Shown: positions 34,812-43,249 of the stretch, piece after piece
Layout: the number at the start of each line of letters is the position of its first letter
Position numbering within the stretch: position 1 is the first letter of the stretch
NCBI GenBank assembly: GCA_022508345.1
Contig: JAFLVK010000002.1
Span: forward strand, 186,001-250,000
Reading direction: 5' to 3'
Source of the DNA: Clostridiales bacterium
GTDB lineage: Bacteria > Bacillota > Clostridia > Christensenellales > CAG-314
Length of the DNA stretch: 64,000 bases
Translations under genes and position numbers: made by a program
The notes under the pieces: model-generated
Told to the model about the DNA's origin: nothing
The model's database searches: none
What the model saw: the letters and a program-made list of their open reading frames with translations, nothing else

Positions 34812-35693
34812 CTACTTTGCCTGCTCTGCAGTTTCGCTGGAGCCTTTAACCGCCTCGGGGTGGAGATACTTGATGCACTGACGCGGACAACCCTCCAGGC
34901 ACTTACCGCAGTTAATGCACTTGCCGTAATCAATGATAGGCACGTTGTTTACAAGCACTATTGCTCCTGTCGGGCAGTTACGTTCGCACTTGCCGCAAGC
35001 AATGCAGCCTGCCTGACACTTTGTCATTACGTCCTTACCTCTGCACTGAGTTGAGCAAGCAACGTACACCTTGGCAGATGCAGGAACACGCTTTATAAGG
35101 CGCTTGGGACAGGTTTGAATACAAATTCCGCAGCTACGGCACAAATCGGGGTCGATGTGAGCGTAGCCCTCGCGGCACTCGATGGAGTTGTACGGGCAAG
35201 CATCAACACAGCTTCCGCTACCCATGCAACCAACTTCACATGCCTTGCGTCCGCCTGCAAGTAGGTTTTGACTGATACAGTCACCGTAGCCTTGGTAAGC
35301 GTACTTGTCCTGGCATTTGCTACCGCCACAGCAAGCAACCACCGCAACCGTAGGCTCGGTGTTACCTTCCACTGCAACACCCAAAATGTTGGAGATTTCA
35401 ATGCGAGCTTCGGTGGGGGTTTGTCCGCAAGCGTCAAGCTTAGCGGTACCGTCCACCAATGCTTTTGCAAAGCCTGCGCAACCGGGGTAACCGCATGCGC
35501 CACAGTTTGCACCGGCAAGGCAGCCCTCAATTTCCTTTATGCGGGGGTCTTCCTTTACCTGGCAGAATTTAGAAATAAGCAGTATCAGTACGCCCAGTAC
35601 AAGGGACACGCCCACAACGATTGCGATTGCAATAGCGAAGCTCATCCATTGAATTTGACGTCCGATTTCAGCAAAGAGTAAATTGTTTAACAT
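34812..35693 (-). CDS. rnfB: Rnf complex iron-sulfur subunit RnfB
   Basis: A 293-residue subunit. One membrane span (about residues 18-42) is followed by the CGACGYPGC iron-sulfur motif (about 67-75) and then several ferredoxin-type 4Fe-4S motifs (CRSCGICIQTCP, CIACGKCERNCP, CINCGKCLEGCP, plus CMGSGSCVDACP). RnfB accepts electrons from reduced ferredoxin at the cytoplasmic side and passes them through the complex to NAD+ with Na+ or H+ export. Last gene in rnfCDGEAB, 9 nt after rnfA. Confidence 0.95.
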   Translation of the reverse strand: MLNNLLFAEIGRQIQWMSFAIAIAIVVGVSLVLGVLILLISKFCQVKEDPRIKEIEGCLAGANCGACGYPGCAGFAKALVDGTAKLDACGQTPTEARIEISNILGVAVEGNTEPTVAVVACCGGSKCQDKYAYQGYGDCISQNLLAGGRKACEVGCMGSGSCVDACPYNSIECREGYAHIDPDLCRSCGICIQTCPKRLIKRVPASAKVYVACSTQCRGKDVMTKCQAGCIACGKCERNCPTGAIVLVNNVPIIDYGKCINCGKCLEGCPRQCIKYLHPEAVKGSSETAEQAK

Positions 35694-35702
35694 ATTTCCT
35701 CC

Positions 35703-36344
35703 TTAAATCAACGTGAATACGTAGAATGCCATTGCCATAAAGCAAGCCGCAAGCATTGTCATGGGGAAGCCCTTGAGACTCTTTGCAACATTGAGCTTGT
35801 CAACCTTACTGCGAAGTCCTGCAAGGATAACGATTGCAAGTGTGAAGCCCAAGCCGTAGAAGATACCTGACACTACCGCTCCGCCGTAGGACATAGCAAA
35901 CCACTTGTCCACCCAGTTGCCGAGTATCATACCCCTCAAATTGAATGCACCTGCGGTATCCGCTGCAACCTGCGCGATAACAAGCTCGGCAACACCGAGG
36001 ATTGCACAGTTGGTTGTAACCAAGGGGAGGTAAATTCCCAAAGCGGAATACAAACCGGGGCTAAACTTTTTCAATGCCATTTCCAGTATTTGCACCAGTG
36101 ATGCAATTACAAGGATAAATACCAAAATTTCCAGATATTCCAGTCCAAGAGGGACAAGGAGATATACATAGATTGGGTACGTTACTGCGCAGGTGATAAT
36201 CATAACAGCTGTTACCGCAAGTCCCATACCGAGAGCGGAGCTTGTCTTCTTGGAAACGCCAAGGAATGGGCATATACCCAAGAAACGAGCAAGTACAAAG
36301 TTATCGGCAAACAACGCCGCAATTACGATTGCAAAAATATCCAT
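35703..36344 (-). CDS. rnfA: Rnf complex membrane subunit RnfA
   Basis: A 213-residue integral membrane protein with about six spans. The start, MDIFAIVIAALFADNFVLARFLGICPFLGVS, and the pseudo-symmetric half LPLVTTNCAILGVA each hold the Cys that in RnfA/NqrE coordinate a buried iron-sulfur centre between RnfA and RnfE. It overlaps the rnfE stop by one base (TAATG). Part of the ion-translocating core. Confidence 0.95.
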   Translation of the reverse strand: MDIFAIVIAALFADNFVLARFLGICPFLGVSKKTSSALGMGLAVTAVMIITCAVTYPIYVYLLVPLGLEYLEILVFILVIASLVQILEMALKKFSPGLYSALGIYLPLVTTNCAILGVAELVIAQVAADTAGAFNLRGMILGNWVDKWFAMSYGGAVVSGIFYGLGFTLAIVILAGLRSKVDKLNVAKSLKGFPMTMLAACFMAMAFYVFTLI

Positions 36345-37036
36345 TATTCAGCCTCCTTTGCTGCAGCTTCAAGAGCGGGAGCGTCCTCACTGACTTCTTC
36401 CGCTACTGTTGTAGCTTTTTGAGCAGCCTTGTGCTTCAATTTGCGCTCTACTGCGTTGTAGCAAACATTGAAGATTGCAATAAACAGACCATATGTCAAG
36501 AACGCACCGGCAGCATTGCTAAAGAATCCGATTTTGAAGTTCCAAAGCTCCAAGCCGAACAGCTTGCCGCTACCGAGAACTTCGCGGACAATACCCATAA
36601 GCGTGATTGCAGCTGTAAAGCCAAGCCCCATGAACAAACCGTCAAGAGCGCTTTCGCCTACGGGGTTGTGGGAAGCAAAGCTTTCCGCACGTCCAAGAAT
36701 GATGCAGTTTACAACTATCAACGGAAGGAATATTCCCAAGCTGTCGTACAAGCTGGGGATAAATGCTTCCATCAGCATACGAATTAGTGTAACAAATGTT
36801 GCAATGATTACTATGAAGCAAGGTATACGAACCTTATCGGGGATAATGTTGCGAAGTAGCGAAATAATTACGTTACTGCAAATGAGAACTATCGTTACTG
36901 CTGCACCCATGCCGAGACAGCTCATTGCTGCCACTGTCAGCGCCAGCGTCGGGCAGGTACCCAACACAAGCCTGAAGGTTGGGTTTTGTCTGACCGTTCC
37001 GTCAAGAGCAATTTCTTTAAATCTCTGTAGTTTCAT
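36344..37036 (-). CDS. rnfE: Rnf complex membrane subunit RnfE
   Basis: A 230-residue membrane subunit homologous to RnfA, with about six spans and the two Cys motifs (VLGTCPTLALT and PLIVVNCIILGRAE). It forms the symmetric pair with RnfA. The C-terminus is an Ala/Glu-rich cytoplasmic tail (about 25 residues) of no known role. One-base overlaps (TAATG) with rnfG upstream and rnfA downstream imply coupled translation. Confidence 0.95.
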   Translation of the reverse strand: MKLQRFKEIALDGTVRQNPTFRLVLGTCPTLALTVAAMSCLGMGAAVTIVLICSNVIISLLRNIIPDKVRIPCFIVIIATFVTLIRMLMEAFIPSLYDSLGIFLPLIVVNCIILGRAESFASHNPVGESALDGLFMGLGFTAAITLMGIVREVLGSGKLFGLELWNFKIGFFSNAAGAFLTYGLFIAIFNVCYNAVERKLKHKAAQKATTVAEEVSEDAPALEAAAKEAE

Positions 37037-38406
37037 TATGCGCCCTCCTTATCCGAAAGCACTTCTCTTGCGTACTTGCAAGCAGTGTTAACAGCGTTGT
37101 TGATTGCCGTACTGGACATCGTTGCATCTGTTATCATGTTGTCACCAAGAACTATATCGGCGTTGATGGATGAACCAACGTACCAATTTTTAACTGTGTT
37201 CCAAGCGGGAATAATCTTGGTGGGCATGTAGGTTTGACTTGCATCATAGTAGGCTATCCACCAGCCTTTGATTACGCCATCGGCAATAACTACGTTGATG
37301 CTTACCGTACCGCCGCTAAATCCGCCCGTTCCGGTTGCTTCGATTACTACGGAGCCGTCTGTTGATGTATATACCTTGTTGACTGTTCCGTTTGTTGCAG
37401 TAAAGCTACTGTCAATCTCTGCCATACCGACGTAAGTGAAATCAGCATGCGATTTGCGAACAAGCGCTTCGAAGTAGCTCAAGCTCTGTACCTTGTCAAT
37501 AACATCTTGGGTTGCGTTTTCGCTTGTTTTAACAACTGCGTCAGCTTCAAGTCTTTCTGCGTGAGTGAGACCTGCCTTGACAACAACAATTTGCCTGTCG
37601 TCGCCTTCGCCGTACACGTAAGCTTCAAGGCTGTCAGCGCCGTCCTTTGTTCCTTCGAAGTAGAATGACAAATCTTGTTCGTCAACAGCAAACTGTGCAT
37701 ATACTTCATCGTCCGTAACGCTGTTGAAGGTGTAACCGTTGCCATCTTCTCCAAGCAATGCGATGATTGCGTCCTTGGCTTCACTTTCCGGAGTGGACAC
37801 AAGCTTCAATACTTCAATGCAATACACACAAGCCGATTTAACAGCGTTATTTATAGCCGTACTGGAAAGGGTTGTACCTGCAACCTTGTTGTTGGATAGA
37901 GCAAAGCTATCTGTGTCGTAACCAGTAATGCTCTTGCCAACGTACCAAGACGACTGTTGCTTACTTGTGATGTTACCAAGGAATGTTTCGCCGTCGTGTT
38001 CTTTGATTGTCCACGCCTTAACGATGGCATCAGCTTTTCCGCCAACGGTTTCTTGCTTTACAACAACGTAAAGGGTTATCGTTCCCTTGTAACCGCCGCC
38101 GCCCTTAGCGGAAATAACATATGCACCGTCCTCGGCTTTTTTAACTTCCGTTATCGTTCCGTAATTGGGAATATTAACAGGAGCAAAGTTTTTGTTGGCT
38201 TCGTTAAACTCTTTGTCGCCATTGCCGTAGTCCTTGTAAATCTTTTGCATTGCGCGAGCAAGCTTCACTTCGTCGCTAACGTACAAAAGGTCATTACACA
38301 GTGCCAACAGTAAGCCGCACACAAGGCAGATAACTACCAGCACGGCAACTGCAATGATTGACTGTTTAAGAGCGGGGTTCATGGTTTTCTTGTTACCTTC
38401 TGCCAT
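37036..38406 (-). CDS. rnfG: Rnf complex subunit RnfG with two tandem FMN-binding domains
   Basis: A 456-residue protein, about twice the usual RnfG size (near 200). A single membrane anchor (about residues 13-35) leads into two homologous FMN-binding domains. Domain 1 ends with GTTLSSTAINNAVKSACVY (about 196-214 region) and domain 2 with DATMSSTAINNAVNTACKYA near the C-terminus; each shows the trans-membrane-side Gly-rich GGGYKGTITLYV or GTGGFSGGTVSINV motif. In ordinary RnfG a Thr of an SGAT-type motif holds FMN covalently; here the motifs read AGTT and TDAT. The start at 38406, 1 nt after rnfD and 9 nt after AAGGAGGG, replaces a GTG that overlaps that site. Confidence 0.9.
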   Translation of the reverse strand: MAEGNKKTMNPALKQSIIAVAVLVVICLVCGLLLALCNDLLYVSDEVKLARAMQKIYKDYGNGDKEFNEANKNFAPVNIPNYGTITEVKKAEDGAYVISAKGGGGYKGTITLYVVVKQETVGGKADAIVKAWTIKEHDGETFLGNITSKQQSSWYVGKSITGYDTDSFALSNNKVAGTTLSSTAINNAVKSACVYCIEVLKLVSTPESEAKDAIIALLGEDGNGYTFNSVTDDEVYAQFAVDEQDLSFYFEGTKDGADSLEAYVYGEGDDRQIVVVKAGLTHAERLEADAVVKTSENATQDVIDKVQSLSYFEALVRKSHADFTYVGMAEIDSSFTATNGTVNKVYTSTDGSVVIEATGTGGFSGGTVSINVVIADGVIKGWWIAYYDASQTYMPTKIIPAWNTVKNWYVGSSINADIVLGDNMITDATMSSTAINNAVNTACKYAREVLSDKEGA

Positions 38407-38407
38407 A

Positions 38408-39538
38408 TTATGCACCCTCCTTTTGCTCGTTTTTTCTAGCTTTCTTTTCTCTTACAGGCTTTACGTAACCGAACGGTTTACGGCGAATGTACAGATCAAA
38501 CAGGGGAACAAGCAGGTTCATAAGAAGAATTGCAAATGATACTGCTTCGCCCTTTACTGCCTTTCTCAGCACTGCCGTGAGAACACCCAACAATACAAAG
38601 TAGATGTAATTGCCAAGTTTCGTGTTCGGGGTTGTTACGTAGTCGGTTGCCATGAATATTGCACCGAGGATGAGACCGCCACTGAGTATGGACGGCAGGA
38701 ATGCTCCAAGTGCGGGAACAAACTTGCTACCCATAAGTGCGGAAACAAATTTACCGTCTACCGTGCAAGCGTCTATCCAAGCGATAAGCACTGCTACAAC
38801 GCCTGTACTAACAATGTACACAAGCGGCCAACGGAAGTTAAGCACGCCGCGAACAACAAGATAGATACCGCCGATAATCAGCGCCAGCTTGCACACTTCA
38901 CCGATACAGCCTGCTACGCCCGTACCAAGGAACAAATCAAGGTTGGTCAGAGAACTTGTAGCAGTGTCACTGAACAGCGTTTGCAGGGGTGTTGCGCCTG
39001 CTGTAACACTACCCTTGCTGATGGGGGAGTTAACTGTTATAGTGTCGCCGCTTTTGGGGTTTACAAAGCCCATTGCGCCACCGAAAGCTGCGCCAAATGC
39101 GATAAACGCGAAAATTCTACCGGCGATTGCGGGGTTAACTATGTTTTTGCCCGTACCGCCAAACAGCATCTTTACAACCACAATTGCAAATCCGCTTGCG
39201 AGAATTCCAACATACCACTTTGAAGTGGGATACAGGTTCATGCCGATGAGCAAGCCTGTAACAAGCGACGTGAAGTCGAACTCTTTCAATATTGTCTTGA
39301 ACGACTTTTTGCAACAAAGTAAATAAACAAATTCGCTAGCTACCGAGCTTACACAGCAGATAAGCAGTTGCACAAAGGACAGCAAACCAAGCTGTGGATA
39401 AGCAGGGTTGGCAATGCCCATCAAGATGCAGCCTGCAATGCAAGCGGGCAAAAGAGCGATACATACGTCGATCATTATGCGACGTGTCGTTCTCGGTGAT
39501 TTAATATGCGGAGAACTGGAATATACGTATTTAGCCAT
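38408..39538 (-). CDS. rnfD: Rnf complex membrane subunit RnfD
   Basis: A 376-residue integral membrane protein with nine to ten spans. The covalent flavin motif is present as TAGATPLQTL (about residues 178-187), matching the SGATPL of RnfD/NqrB. MIDVCIALLPACIAG and TDYVTTPNTKLG are also family-typical. It carries electrons inside the membrane and takes part in ion pumping. The ATG is 1 nt after the rnfC stop. Confidence 0.95.
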   Translation of the reverse strand: MAKYVYSSSPHIKSPRTTRRIMIDVCIALLPACIAGCILMGIANPAYPQLGLLSFVQLLICCVSSVASEFVYLLCCKKSFKTILKEFDFTSLVTGLLIGMNLYPTSKWYVGILASGFAIVVVKMLFGGTGKNIVNPAIAGRIFAFIAFGAAFGGAMGFVNPKSGDTITVNSPISKGSVTAGATPLQTLFSDTATSSLTNLDLFLGTGVAGCIGEVCKLALIIGGIYLVVRGVLNFRWPLVYIVSTGVVAVLIAWIDACTVDGKFVSALMGSKFVPALGAFLPSILSGGLILGAIFMATDYVTTPNTKLGNYIYFVLLGVLTAVLRKAVKGEAVSFAILLMNLLVPLFDLYIRRKPFGYVKPVREKKARKNEQKEGA

Positions 39539-39539
39539 A

Positions 39540-40865
39540 TTACTTCTTCTCCTTCATTCTCATTTTTGTAAGACGTACGCTTTGTACTATTGGGCGTTTA
39601 GCGGGGCAAACGTAAGCGCATGTTCCGCATTCGAAACAGTTAGCCGCGCCGTATTTTACAGCGTTTTCCGTGTCGCCTACCGTTGTGTAGAAGTCGATAT
39701 ACATGGGCATCAGCTTCATGGGGCAAACGCTAGCGCAACGTCCGCAGTTAATACAGGGGGTGGGCAGCACTGTGCTTGCTTCCTTGTCTGTAAGTGCCAA
39801 CAGTCCGCTGTCCGTCTTGGTTGTGCACACGTCAAGGTTAGCCAGGCTAAAGCCCATCATGGGGCCGCCCGATACAAGCTTTGCCGTTTCGTCAATTAGA
39901 CCGTCGCAAAATTCCACAATAGTTGATAGCGGCGTGCCGATTGCAACTTCAAGGTTCTTGGGGGTGTGTACACCTCTGCCTGTTACAGTCATCAAGCGCT
40001 TGTACAGGGTTTTGCCGTTTACCACAGCATCATACACTGCGTAAGCTGTACCGACGTTGTTGACAATGCAACCAACTGCAGCGGGAAGTGCTCCAACGGG
40101 TACTTCGCGATTGACGCAAGCTTTGATAAGTGTTTTTTCTGCGCCCTGCGGATACTTCTTTTTGAGAAGCACCACCACGATATCGCCGTCCTTTTTGTTT
40201 GCAAGTGCTTCCTTGGTGTCGGCGATAACGCCGTCGATAGCCGTCAACGTGTTGTACGCTTCCTGCTTGTTGGCTTCAATGCCGATGTAAACATTTGAAA
40301 CATTGATTGCTTTGGCGATAAGACGAACACCTGCAATAAATTCAGATGCGCGCTCAATCATCAAGCGGTTGTCGCAGTTGAGATAGGGCTCGCACTCTGC
40401 CGCGTTGATAATGAGCGTATCAACGGGATCTTTCGGTTGAAGCTTAACTGCCGTGGGGAAGCCTGCTCCACCCATACCTACAATACCTGCATCCGCAACG
40501 CGCTGAACAATTTGTTCTGCCGTGGGGTCGGACAATGCGGGCAAGGTGAACTTGTCCTGCTTGCCGTTGGACTTGATGTGCAGGTAATCGACGGTTGCGC
40601 CTTGGGCATTACGACGCTTTTCGATACCAATCACTTGTCCGCATACAGGCGAGTGAATGTTTGCCGAAACGAAAGAGGACGCCTTTGCGATAAGTTGTCC
40701 TTCAACAACCTCGTCCCCTGCGGCAACAACTGGCTCTGCGGGTTTACCGATGTGTTGCGACAGCGAAACGTAGTAATCGGGAACGAGAGGCATCTGTTCA
40801 ACGCTCACGTTCTCGGTCAACGCTTTGTTGTCCGGCACATGGAAACCACCTTTGAAAGTTTTCAT
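39540..40865 (-). CDS. rnfC: Rnf complex NADH-side subunit RnfC
   Basis: A 441-residue peripheral subunit. The N-terminus MKTFKGGFHVPDNKALT is the normal RnfC start and is preceded by AAAGGAG; an ATG 54 nt upstream adds non-family residues. It has the NADH/FMN-binding glycine-rich segment GMGGAGFPTAVKL, followed by two ferredoxin motifs (CINCGRCASVCP and CFECGTCAYVCP). It is first in the rnfCDGEAB operon, the order known from acetogenic and other Clostridia. Confidence 0.95.
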   Translation of the reverse strand: MKTFKGGFHVPDNKALTENVSVEQMPLVPDYYVSLSQHIGKPAEPVVAAGDEVVEGQLIAKASSFVSANIHSPVCGQVIGIEKRRNAQGATVDYLHIKSNGKQDKFTLPALSDPTAEQIVQRVADAGIVGMGGAGFPTAVKLQPKDPVDTLIINAAECEPYLNCDNRLMIERASEFIAGVRLIAKAINVSNVYIGIEANKQEAYNTLTAIDGVIADTKEALANKKDGDIVVVLLKKKYPQGAEKTLIKACVNREVPVGALPAAVGCIVNNVGTAYAVYDAVVNGKTLYKRLMTVTGRGVHTPKNLEVAIGTPLSTIVEFCDGLIDETAKLVSGGPMMGFSLANLDVCTTKTDSGLLALTDKEASTVLPTPCINCGRCASVCPMKLMPMYIDFYTTVGDTENAVKYGAANCFECGTCAYVCPAKRPIVQSVRLTKMRMKEKK

Positions 40866-40927
40866 AAATGCTTTTGCTCCTTTTGTTAAGGTTTTTGCTG
40901 TGGCGCTATGTGACGCCATACTGATTT

Positions 40928-40956
40928 AGTATATCACAACACAAAACAAATGTAAA
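40928..40956 (-). promoter_or_regulatory. Promoter of the rnf operon
   Basis: On the minus strand TTTACA (40956-40951) and TATACT (40933-40928) are 17 nt apart. The leader includes GGCG-N8-CGCC (about 40903-40918) as an inverted repeat. I looked for a Rex box (TTGTGA-N6-TCACAA type) and found only a poor half site, TTGTGA, at the promoter. Confidence 0.65.
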
Positions 40957-40962
40957 TAAAAA

Positions 40963-40993
40963 AAGGACACACTGCTTTAAACAATGTATCCTT
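40963..40993 (-). terminator. Rho-independent terminator of the antiporter operon
   Basis: AAGGACACA pairs with TGTATCCTT (one mismatch) around 13 nt, with a T7 run on the minus strand. It lies between the 57-aa gene and the rnf promoter. Confidence 0.7.
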
Positions 40994-41051
40994 ATTTTAG
41001 ATTTTGTGTTCCACTCAAAACAATCAGCAGCATATACGCTACGCTAGTTGT

Positions 41052-41225
41052 TCACCAATCTTCTTTTATGCTTATTTTGATATCTGTGTAAAATTCCTTG
41101 TACTGCTCCTTGAAACGCTCGGCATCGGTTCTGTCGTCTCGGCGTTCAGCTTCGTCCAGGTCCATGCCGTCGTCGTCCATCAGTTCGGATTTACGCATAA
41201 GCTCATACACAGTAGATTTCTTCAT
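41052..41225 (-). CDS. 57-residue acidic protein, function unknown
   Basis: A short frame of 57 residues from ATG 41225 to TGA 41052: start MKKSTVYELMRKSELMDDDG, a charged middle with DEAERRDD and DAERFKEQYKEFY, and the end SIKEDW. It begins 5 nt after the antiporter stop and ends about 60 nt before a terminator, as expected for a coupled second gene. The ribosome-binding site is weak, so translation may depend on the upstream gene. Highly charged and likely helical; no family recognised. It could be a regulator of the antiporter. Confidence 0.5.
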   Translation of the reverse strand: MKKSTVYELMRKSELMDDDGMDLDEAERRDDRTDAERFKEQYKEFYTDIKISIKEDW

Positions 41226-41230
41226 TTCTA

Positions 41231-42619
41231 TTATTCTTTGTTTTCGCTTGAAGTGTCGCTAGCTTCAACATTAACTTCTGATATTTCTTCTGTTGTTGTT
41301 TCGGGCAGTGCTTCAACTGTTTCAGCGGAAACGCCCTCTGCCACTGCCTTTTTTCTACGTTTGCCACCAAGGTTTTCGGGGGCAATTTCGCCAGCTCTGC
41401 CCAACGCCCATTTGGTGAGAACAGGACCTACCAATTCGTAGATAAGAACGGCACACATGGTAATGGTAACAATACTTTGTCCGACTTCCTGCAAATCGCC
41501 CGTAAACTTTTTAGCACACATGGTTGCCATACCGATAGCAACGCCAGCTTGTGGGAATAGCGTTATACCAAGATAATTACGAACATTTTTGTCGCTCTTG
41601 GTAACGGTTGCGCCAAGCATTGTACCGAAGTACTTACCGACACAACGGAATACAATGTAAACCAATATGCAAACAATGATGATTGGTTTTTCGAAGAACA
41701 TCATTACGTCTAGCTCTGCGCCGGAAAGAATGAAGAACAGCATGAGTACAACAGGCGTCCAACGGTCTGTACCTTCCATCATTTGAGGCGCTTCCTTGCG
41801 GAGATTGACAAATGTCGCACCCGCCATCATGCATACGAGCAAATCGGACAAAGCAAACGGCAGTATCCCCTCGTCTTGCATGTACTCAAACAGCTGACAT
41901 ACCCCGAGAGAAAGAGCTACGGCAATGATTGTTGCTATCGTGCGGTTGTCACGTGACTTGAAGAAACGTGGAACAACGGACAGCAATGCGCCGATAGCAG
42001 CGCCTATTACCAAAGAACAAATGATTTCAAGCAAAGGCCACACTACGATACTAAGCGCATCTAGCTTGGCACCGCTTGCCATAGAGAAAGCAATAGAGCT
42101 TGATATTGCAAACACGATGAGACCTACTGCGTCGTCCAATGCAACAACGGGAAGTAGCGTACCCGTAACAACACCCTTTGCCTTGTACTGACGCACTACC
42201 ATAAGTGTTGCAGCAGGTGCTGTTGCCGTTGCGATTGCGCCCATGATGATAGCTTCGGACGCACTCATAACGCTAGGCGCTATCCAATGTATTACAAGGA
42301 GCGCAATGTCTACACAAAGAGTTGCGGCAAGCGCCTGACAGAAGGTGATTGTGATTGCACTCTTACCGATTTCCTTTATGTGCGAAAGTTTGAATTCCAC
42401 ACCGATGGAAAAACCGATAAATCCAAGTGCAACGGTGCTGATAATTTTCAGTCCGTCGAATAGATTTATGCCAACCAACTTTCCAAGTCCGTACGGTCCA
42501 ATGATAAGACCGACAATCAAGTAACCTGTAACATTGGGAAGTCCAATGAGTTTCATCAGACGTGTTACTAACAAACCAAGAATTAATGCAATTGCTATTC
42601 CGAGTAAACTGTTAACCAT
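41231..42619 (-). CDS. Cation:proton antiporter, CPA2 (KefB/NapA-like) family
   Basis: A 462-residue membrane protein with about 12-13 spans, similar to the transporter half of Kef and NapA antiporters (LPNVTGYLIVGLIIGPYGLGKL at the start in two conserved pieces; LVCMMAGATFVNL; LFPQAGVAIGM). It lacks the cytosolic TrkA-N nucleotide-binding domain of KefB and ends with an acidic, disordered tail of about 60 residues (TTEEISEVNVEASDTSSENKE in part). Na+ or K+ cannot be told from the sequence. Ribosome-binding site AGAGGAAG. Own promoter at 42662-42690. Confidence 0.88.
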   Translation of the reverse strand: MVNSLLGIAIALILGLLVTRLMKLIGLPNVTGYLIVGLIIGPYGLGKLVGINLFDGLKIISTVALGFIGFSIGVEFKLSHIKEIGKSAITITFCQALAATLCVDIALLVIHWIAPSVMSASEAIIMGAIATATAPAATLMVVRQYKAKGVVTGTLLPVVALDDAVGLIVFAISSSIAFSMASGAKLDALSIVVWPLLEIICSLVIGAAIGALLSVVPRFFKSRDNRTIATIIAVALSLGVCQLFEYMQDEGILPFALSDLLVCMMAGATFVNLRKEAPQMMEGTDRWTPVVLMLFFILSGAELDVMMFFEKPIIIVCILVYIVFRCVGKYFGTMLGATVTKSDKNVRNYLGITLFPQAGVAIGMATMCAKKFTGDLQEVGQSIVTITMCAVLIYELVGPVLTKWALGRAGEIAPENLGGKRRKKAVAEGVSAETVEALPETTTEEISEVNVEASDTSSENKE

Positions 42620-42661
42620 TATCTTCCTCTTTGATGTATGTATATTTTGTAGACTTCACAT

Positions 42662-42690
42662 ATTTTAGTATCATTGTCATTTAATGTCAA
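42662..42690 (-). promoter_or_regulatory. Promoter of the antiporter gene, partly inside coaE
   Basis: On the minus strand TTGACA (42690-42685) and TAAAAT (42667-42662) have a 17-nt spacer. The -35 lies in the last codons of coaE, so the antiporter is likely transcribed separately from the repair operon, with possible read-through. Confidence 0.65.
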
Positions 42691-43249
42691 ATGTTTTACT
42701 TAAAATAATATGAACGGCCTCTTCCAACTGTTCCATGCTGCCGTTGTTTTCGATGACATATGTACAGCTGTACACCTTTTGACTGTTGAGCGTTGCGCAA
42801 GCGTTTTCCGCCGATACATTGTCGCGCTTTACAACGCGTGAAATGCAAGCCTGCTCACTGCTCTCCACTCGCCAAATCTCATCCCAGTTGAAGAAAAATG
42901 CATCTAAAACGGGAATTTCCACAAACACTGCTTTGGCATCTTTCAGTGTTGCAAGTTTTTCAGTCAACAGCGCTTTTACACCGTCAAAGAAAATCTGTTC
43001 ATATTGCTTGAGTAAGTTAGCGTCGCTAAACACTGTTTCGCGAATGGCTTTGCGGTTTAACTCTCCGTCTACAACGCACTCGCTACCAAGCAGCTGCTCA
43101 ACGCGTTTCACCACCTCAGGTTTCTTTGCAACCTGCTTTGCCAACTCGTCGCAATCGACAGTTTCATACCCCAGGTTGCGTAAAATGCGCGAAACAGCAC
43201 TTTTTCCACTGCCGATTTTGCCTGTTAGCGCTATCACCTTACGCTTCAT
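42677..43249 (-). CDS. coaE: Dephospho-CoA kinase
   Basis: A 190-residue P-loop kinase for the last step of coenzyme A synthesis. MKRKVIALTGKIGSGKSAVSRIL holds the Walker A (GKIGSGKS); VDCDELAKQV and the late VESSEQACISRVVKRDN lid region follow. The ATG at 43249 overlaps the polA end by 11 nt and has AAGGAG inside polA, so it is coupled to polA; a longer frame from 43276 is less likely. polA-coaE linkage is common in Firmicutes. Confidence 0.93.
   Translation of the reverse strand: MKRKVIALTGKIGSGKSAVSRILRNLGYETVDCDELAKQVAKKPEVVKRVEQLLGSECVVDGELNRKAIRETVFSDANLLKQYEQIFFDGVKALLTEKLATLKDAKAVFVEIPVLDAFFFNWDEIWRVESSEQACISRVVKRDNVSAENACATLNSQKVYSCTYVIENNGSMEQLEEAVHIILSKTFDIK

Noticed and set aside
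40919..40960. Rex operator in the rnf promoter
   Set aside because: Only one half site (TTGTGA) matches; the expected second half TCACAA at the right distance is missing.
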